Source of the DNA: Aquilaria yunnanensis
Taxonomy: Eukaryota; Streptophyta; Magnoliopsida; Malvales; Thymelaeaceae
Length of the DNA stretch: 64,000 nt
Direction: 5' to 3'
NCBI GenBank assembly: GCA_039654915.1
Contig: CM077599.1
Location: 5,892,501-5,956,500 of the forward strand
Shown: one piece after another, positions 58,430 through 64,000 of the stretch
Numbering within the stretch: the stretch's first letter is position 1
Layout of the letters: every line of letters begins with the position of its first letter
Position numbers and translations under genes: made by a program
The notes under the pieces: generated by a model
The model's input: only the letters and a program-made list of their open reading frames with translations
What the model was told of the DNA's origin: nothing
Databases searched by the model: none

Positions 58430-59020
58430 TTATTTAGGTAGTATATTTATGTGTGAACTTAGTTAGTATAATTAAAATTAGTAAATTATTATTTTTACGT
58501 AAATTGTTTAGGTACTAAAGTTATGTATGAAATTAGTTAGTATATTTCAAAATATGAAATAATTTTGATTTTAATAAAGTGTTTAGGTAGTATAATTATC
58601 TCTCAAATTAGTTGGAATAATTAAAAATATTAAATAAATAGTTTAAAGTACATTGTTTAGGTAGTATATTTTACGTTTGAAATTAGTTATTATATTTAAA
58701 AATAGGAAATAATTAGGTGTAAGTAAATTGTTTAGGTAGTAGAATTATATCTGAAATTAGTTAGTATATTTAAAAATAGTAAATAATTAGTTTTAACTAA
58801 AATTTTTAGGTAGTATATTTACGTGTGAAATAACATATTATTTATACAAATATGAAATAATTAGTTTTAAGGAAATTGGTGAGGTTATATATTTATGTGT
58901 CAAATTGGTTAATATAGTTAAAAATAGGAAATTATGTGTTTTAAGTGAATTTTTTAGGTAGTATGTTTAAAAATATGAAATCTTTAGTCTATTGTCAATT
59001 CTTTAGGTAATATATTATGT
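58430..59020 (+). repeat. AT-rich minisatellite in the CACTA element, about nine copies
   Basis: The unit is near 74 bp with TGTTTAGGTAGTATATTTAT, GTGTGAAATTAGTTAGTATA and TTTAAAAATATGAAATAATT. Copies are marked near 58,433, 58,507, 58,581, 58,658, 58,730, 58,805, 58,880, 58,950 and 59,002. Confidence 0.85.
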
Positions 59021-59083
59021 TTAATTAACAATGTGTAAATGGAGTTTTTGTTACAATGTTTTAAGAATTAGAATTAATATATT

Positions 59084-59269
59084 ATGTTCACTCAACAAGT
59101 ACAGCGAGTCGTAGTGGAGCAAACTGCACAACAAGCATCACATTGTGAGCGAAAGCTAGAGCGTCTGAAGAGGAGACAACGGATTGAGCTCGAGTACATA
59201 TGTAACAGAATTGGCATTCCCCCGCCCACTCCTCCTGCAGATGATGATGATGACTCGGAATCGGATTAG
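59084..59269 (+). other. Short open frame in the CACTA element
   Basis: A 61-codon frame: a Gln-rich start (MFTQQVQRVVVEQTAQQA), a basic helical stretch (RKLERLKRRQRIELEY) and a Pro-then-acidic tail (PPTPPADDDDDSESD). It could be the last exon of an element-encoded TNPA-like protein, since acidic tails and helical segments occur there. No diagnostic motif is present. Confidence 0.4.
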
Positions 59270-60480
59270 GAATATATCAGGCATATCATGCTACTATGTC
59301 TGTTTATTAATAAAAAAACATTTAGTTGGAGAATGAAACCATGTAATTTCTACTATAAATGCTTATGTGTGGATTTATCAGTACATTTATATAATAATGT
59401 ATTAATTTGAATTGTGTATGTTTTTATGTCGTTTAAAAAATATTGTTATGTAATTGTAGTAAAAAAATTTGACTACAATCGATATAATTATCTAGAATAT
59501 AATAAATTAACGTTTAAAGCAAACAATCAATTCGAATGAACAGTGCAATCAATGAAAAAATAATTCGACACGGAAAGTAAATATGACGTCTTTTTATTTT
59601 TTTTATTTTTCCAACTGCCTGAGCAGTTTGAATTTTTCCCCAATTTTCCAACTACCTCAGCAGTTGGAACACGAAAAAAAAAAAACTACAGCAGTTGGAA
59701 ATTCTCCAACTGCTTATTTTCCAACGGCTGACAGTTAAAAATTCCAACTGCTAAAACCTGGGCCGTTAGAAGTAAAATTTCCAACTAATGAATTTCCAAC
59801 TGCCTCATTTCCAACTGCCAGCCGTTGGAAGCATAAAATTTCCAACGGCTGGCAGTTGGAAATGGCAGTTGGAAATAGGGATTTTTTTAGTATTGCACTA
59901 CCCTGAGACAGAAACAGTACTCCTCGACGTCTCTCACTGTGCTGTTACCTGTCCCCGCGAACTTTTGGTCTCCGGGAATGAAACCATCTGGACCAGGTTG
60001 CGCTCTGATCTCCTATCCGTTATCCCAAAGAGCGAGCGCTCGATCTTGGACTTGATTGCAGACGTATTGTCTCTCGTGCCAGGAACATCAACGCTGACCC
60101 TGCTTTTTGCCGATACGAAGCCGTAGAACTTTTCATCATTCTTATCGGGATCTCCAGGCCTAATTACGCCGAATTTGCAGACCATGATGGAGCCATTGCC
60201 GAGCAGGGCAGCGGCAGCTTTACTCCCGCGAGCGATTCCTCTATAAAGTCTCTTAAAAGGGTTCGACTAGATGGTAATCGTACAAGCATGGATGATGACT
60301 TGCAGATGATGAAACGGGCGAGAGTCGCAGACAAGGGCAGCAGCTGCACAATTTGTCTAGAGGATATCAGTTCAATTGCTGTGGAGATGCCCTGCGGCCA
60401 TTTGTATCACAACGAGTGCATTGTGAAGTGGCTGTCCCTTGTGTCGATTCCCAATGCCCATTTAGTCATTATAAAGTGTT

Positions 60481-62797
60481 GTTCCTGGAAGTTTTATTAA
60501 CGATACATATCATAGAAACTAACGACGTACATTTTGCTCTGCGCATTGCTGCGGCATTTGTTGTTAATACAATGTTGACATATAGATACATTTCTCAGGC
60601 AACTTCTTAATCCCTTTTGGTGACATCTTGAAAAGAATTCTACCATTAATTGGTTGAAGTCAGAGAAATTCAAATGTAAAAAAAAATGCAAAAGTAGAAA
60701 GAAGATTGATAGGAGTAAAGACATAAATATCTTTTAGTCTAGTCATTTTTCCATAAAGATTATTGATTTGTTGAGTCAACATTGTTGGGGATAAAAATAA
60801 ATGAGTCTCAATTTTGGATGAAAGAGCATATGTTCAATTGCCTGGATCAATTATCACATTTAATATTAAATAGCTGAAGAGCTTCATAAAATAAAAAACC
60901 AAAAATGAGACCCAAGGAAAACAGAAACAAAAGAGTGACAGCCTAATTTAAAAAAAATAAAGAAAAGCGAAATAAGAGATCTTGTAGAGCAGGCAAAATA
61001 AAAGATTTTACCAAAATCGGTGAGAGAAGAAGGTGAATCTGGCCAAAACAACAAAGTAATCTATAATGAATATGAAAGCGCAGATAAAATACCTTACCTT
61101 CAGCTCTAACGTCCCCTTTCTTTGAATCTTTCTAGCTGAATTCCTCACCAGCTTCATTCTCCATTTTCAATCATTATCGCCCTAGAAGCCACCGGCCAGA
61201 CTATCAAAAAGCAAAGTAATGGATGGTTATAAATAGCTGTCATAGGCTGCCATACAACAAAATTGAATCAATAAGCTCCTTTTCTTTGGCCTTGTTTTCC
61301 ACTCACTTTTGTAGTTGCATGAATAACAACTTTCAAGTAATTAGTAGAGAAAAAAAAAAAGGGAGACAAAAACAGATAGAAGGAACACCTACACCCTATA
61401 TTTTGAGCAACATGATGCTAATCTTGACATAATGAATTTCAACACAAAAAAAAAATGTTGATCCCTAGAATGACAAAAGAATGAAAGAATCAAGAAAGCA
61501 TGCATAAATTGTTTTCCACATATCTTGGAAGTATGAATTTTATTATCTAAACAAAAGAAAATTCAAAACTAAAACTATAAGATAAAAAAGGTAATAAGTG
61601 AGTTTAATATATAAAAAATTAACTAATTTCTACTCCCCACCTAGGTCATCAAGTTGAGATGAAATCAATCAGCCTAATATTCGAAAGTAAAAGAAAGAAG
61701 AAAATTACAACATAACCAACATAGTCTTACCATTAATCATCTCCATGGTTAAAGAAAATCAACAATTGAGGGGAAAAAAACAACAAATGCTAGAAGAAAT
61801 TTAAAAAAAAGAAAAAAAATGGAATTACCTTAACATGGCTAGAAAATGAAAAACTTCTCTTAAATCCAATCCTTCCCGCTCTGCCCCCAAACCCTCTCTC
61901 AAACCAAATGTTGAACACTTTGTGAACAATTAGTTGAAATGGTAAACAAATTGACGGTTTAACAAAGAAAAATCACCCATCAAGTAAATGCTCAAGGGTA
62001 AGCAAGAGGAGCTACAATAGTAGTAGCATTGGAGACAAAATCTTACCCTACATTTTCAAACCAGCAACGCTAATCCCAAATGAAAGTAGAGTAATGATAC
62101 ATTTTTCTTCTACGACCTCAGCGTATGAACAACATCTAACCAAGCAAAACACCTAGATGTTAAACGATGGAGAGAGACCAATGATCTTCCATCTGGCCAA
62201 AAAAAGTATGAGAAGAAACAAAGAACAAAAGCTTAAGTATATTCCAAAATTTCAAGGAAATCAAAAGTATCAAAGAGCAAAAGAAATCTAGTTGTTTGCT
62301 AACTTTGCCTCGCGATTTGTTGGAGGCCAAATGCGTCGGACTATCAACGGCTTGCTGGATTAACAGGGATGAGAATTCAGCAAAAGCAATGACATCATTT
62401 CTAGCCGACGGGCCAAGCCACACTCTTGGACTGAAATGGACCAACTGCTCACAACTAGCCTAGATAACGTGTCACTATTTCATGAACAGTGACAATTATT
62501 TATCTTTAGAAGTTTGTAGTAATTAACAATAATGAAAGGTTTATAATTGAAGAAAATGTCCCTCACACCTCAGAGATTAAGATTCCAACAGCCTTAACTA
62601 TAGCATAATTAAATTGCATTTCTTTCTCTTTATTCTTTGTCTATGTGAATGATATTAATTAACTAGTTGTATATCTATCTCATAGATGCATTATTTCTTT
62701 CAAAAAATAAAATTAATTAATCCTAAAATAAATTATTACTACGTAAGATAAGTAGAAAAATATGAAAAAAAAACAATAATTACATTAATAAGTGTGG
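60481..62797. other. Unassigned DNA with scattered exon-like pieces on the minus strand
   Basis: Three minus-strand pieces have coding-like features. At 61,157-61,098, MKLVRNSARKIQRKGTLELK ends exactly at an AAG/GTAAGG donor. Near 61,825 there is another donor-like AAG/GTAATT. At 62,444-62,300 the frame begins MVHFSPRVWLGPSARNDV. They do not assemble into a recognisable protein, so a gene is not called. The rest is AT-rich. Confidence 0.3.
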
Positions 62798-62805
62798 TTC
62801 AAAAT

Positions 62806-63612
62806 TAAGGATGAAAATGAGCCCGGCCGGGCTCAAGCATTGCCCCTTTATCATTTGGTTCTATTAGGCTCGAACTTAAATTGCTCGAGTCCAATTTTTT
62901 AGACTCAAACTCGTCTTGAAAACTCTATAGGCTTGAATAACATATATAAAATTTAGTGTCATAATTATAACTTCAATGAAAGATTGTGATTGAATCTAAT
63001 TTTTTACATAGATAACCAAAGAAGGGAAAATTATAGAACTCATCTCAAATTTTCTAATCCTTTGCTATTCTACCCTGATTTTATAAACTTCACAAATCAA
63101 CTATCATTTTCCTTAAGCCATCGATAGATTGCCATTCGCATCAATTTCTGGGCCACCAAAGATCAACTCACCATGGGACTCATCCCGAGCACCTCATCTA
63201 GGCCAATTCTCCACCGCCCAATCCCGTGCCCCATCTCCAAGCAAACTCTAAGCACTGCCGGCATTGCCGACCTCATTCTAGGCTCCATCAACTCGAAGCC
63301 TTCCTCTCTTGTTCAATCAATTGGACACCAAAGAAGAAATTTAAGAACAAAAGGTTAAAGCTGGTGCTGAATATGAGGTGCAGAGGGAATAAGGTTAGGA
63401 CTAATGTAACTAATGAGAAAGGGTAAAAGGGGCTAGAGCTGTTAGGCCCGCGAGCTCATAGAATTGAATTTCTTTAGGTTTGAGCTCGGCTGTAAAAAAG
63501 TTTGAGCCCATTTTCCGACTTGAGTTCAAGCTTGAACTCAAGTGGGTTTGGCTCAAAATGCTTCAACTTGAGCTTGAGTCATTTGAAAAGAATCTCGTCC
63601 CTTTCACCCCTA
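62806..63612. mobile_element. hAT-type MITE, 807 bp, with 8-bp target duplication
   Basis: The ends are TAAGGATGAAAATGAGC and, inverted, TAGGGGTGAAAGGGACGAG. Subterminal GAGCTCGAGC/CTTGAGCTTGAG-type repeats lie on both sides. TTCAAAAT is perfectly repeated at 62,798-62,805 and 63,613-63,620. No transposase. Confidence 0.88.
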
Positions 63613-63620
63613 TTCAAAAT

Positions 63621-64000
63621 GGTTTTTGAAGCAACAAAAAAAAAAGATTAATATTTCCCTTTTTTTCCGTAGCTTGCGTTAGAGTATTATGTTTGTTTAT
63701 TAGGAAAAAATTAGTTTATGTCAGATGTATATATCTCCCAGTATTTTAGATCACTCCTCATGTGTACTTCTATGATCACTTGTGTTTTACTGAAAGTTGT
63801 CATGGACAATGGGATAATTAGACGCAGCCTTGTGTATATAGGGGGTTACATCAATGTAATAGATGTGGAAATTCACCCCATACGATTCAATGTATCAGCA
63901 AGGAGATTCCGAAATTAATCAAATCAATACCATATCATCTAGAAGATGACAGTCAAGTCAACATATTAACCAAAACATGCATATATGCATGCGCAGGCAG
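63621..64000. other. Intergenic DNA, no gene seen
   Basis: A frame at 63,718-63,918 has no recognisable motif and unremarkable composition. Nothing else is visible before the window ends. Confidence 0.45.

Larger units (their letters stand above)
57218..59895. mobile_element. Non-autonomous CACTA element inside the RING gene, 2.68 kb
   Basis: The left end is CACTACTAAAAAAACC and the right end, inverted, CAATACTAAAAAAATCCC, with one base of the terminal CACTA changed. CAC is present on both sides (57,215-57,217 and 59,896-59,898), the 3-bp duplication of this superfamily. Both subterminal zones are packed with TTCCAACGGCT...(A/G)CCGTTGGAA palindromes, presumably transposase-binding sites. A leader-like GC-rich segment (57,870-58,200) with possible splice donors, a minisatellite and a short terminal frame lie inside. 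It resembles the nested element at 32,243. Confidence 0.88.
57086..60465 (+). pseudogene. RING-H2 E3 ubiquitin-ligase gene split by a CACTA element
   Basis: ATG at 57,086 opens 44 codons (MSAVYSITFRHAGMG ... CFGDILGH) up to the CAC target site. Beyond the element the same frame resumes at 59,899 (YPETETVLLDVSHCAV), continuing to VIPKSERSILDLIADVLS. Near 60,070 an extra TC dinucleotide shifts the frame; the protein-like reading continues RARNINADPAFCRYEAVELF. It then reaches a RING-H2 domain: CTICLED, CGHLYHNEC and KW (60,345-60,431). CPLCRF follows in another frame, implying a small deletion between Trp and Cys, and a stop lies at 60,463-60,465. Cys/His spacing fits C3H2C3. The gene looks intronless and would have encoded about 230 aa. 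Three lesions (insertion, dinucleotide gain, deletion) disable it. Family members transfer ubiquitin from an E2; the substrate is unknown. Confidence 0.8.

Noticed and set aside
60433..60500. Uninterrupted RING frame ending in LSLVSIPNAHLVIIKCC as the genuine C-terminus
   Set aside because: The alternative frame supplies CPLCRF at the spot where the last zinc-binding pair is expected, so the straight frame is better explained by a small deletion.
1..64000. CRISPR arrays, bacterial operons, rRNA genes or intact tRNA genes
   Set aside because: All tandem arrays seen are microsatellites, minisatellites or telomere-like. No rRNA sequence or complete tRNA cloverleaf was recognised, and the window is clearly plant nuclear DNA.

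Overview
The window reads as nuclear DNA of a flowering plant, most likely a eudicot. It is AT-rich, genes are sparse and intron-containing, plant-type transposons (Mutator-like, CACTA, hAT, Stowaway, a Tat-type LTR) dominate, plant telomere-like TTTAGGG motifs are present, and both intact genes are R2R3-MYB factors of the TT2 (proanthocyanidin) type. I do not name a species.

Layout. 1-6.3 kb: intergenic DNA, a 2.5-kb solo LTR with a 5-bp target duplication, a mariner/Stowaway-type element, a MULE-type element and a tRNA-derived SINE. 6.5-7.8 kb: MYB gene 1 on the minus strand (three exons, 241 aa). 8-25 kb: AT-rich palindromic MITEs, MULE-type MITEs, a Pack-MULE (12,355-14,082) carrying pieces of a CYP86-type P450 and of a second host gene, two hAT remnants and Stowaway copies. 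25.8-26.1 kb: a CYP82-type P450 relic. 26.4-34.2 kb: a probable large CACTA element with mirrored telomere-like arrays and an AT minisatellite, containing a nested 1.8-kb CACTA element. 35-37.3 kb: Helitron-like 3' ends in series. 39.4-41.6 kb: a decayed Ac-type hAT transposase. 44.1-48.3 kb: two more MULE-type elements with 9-10 bp target duplications. 50.1-51.5 kb: MYB gene 2 on the plus strand (three exons, 266 aa). 51.4-54.8 kb: the 3' end of MYB 2 plus about 0.7 kb of downstream DNA is repeated 2.6 kb further on, with a hairpin-forming inverted repeat and a PPR-like gene fragment between. 57.1-60.5 kb: a RING-H2 ubiquitin-ligase gene split by a 2.7-kb CACTA element whose CAC target duplication is intact. 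60.5-64 kb: unassigned DNA and an 807-bp hAT MITE.

How the genes relate. Only the two MYB genes look functional. Both keep the bHLH-interaction signature in R3, so both would be expected to act in MYB-bHLH-WD40 complexes controlling proanthocyanidin or flavonoid genes. Their C-termini differ strongly. Everything else with coding character is captured, truncated or interrupted. All family calls rest on reading the sequence by eye; no database search was possible.
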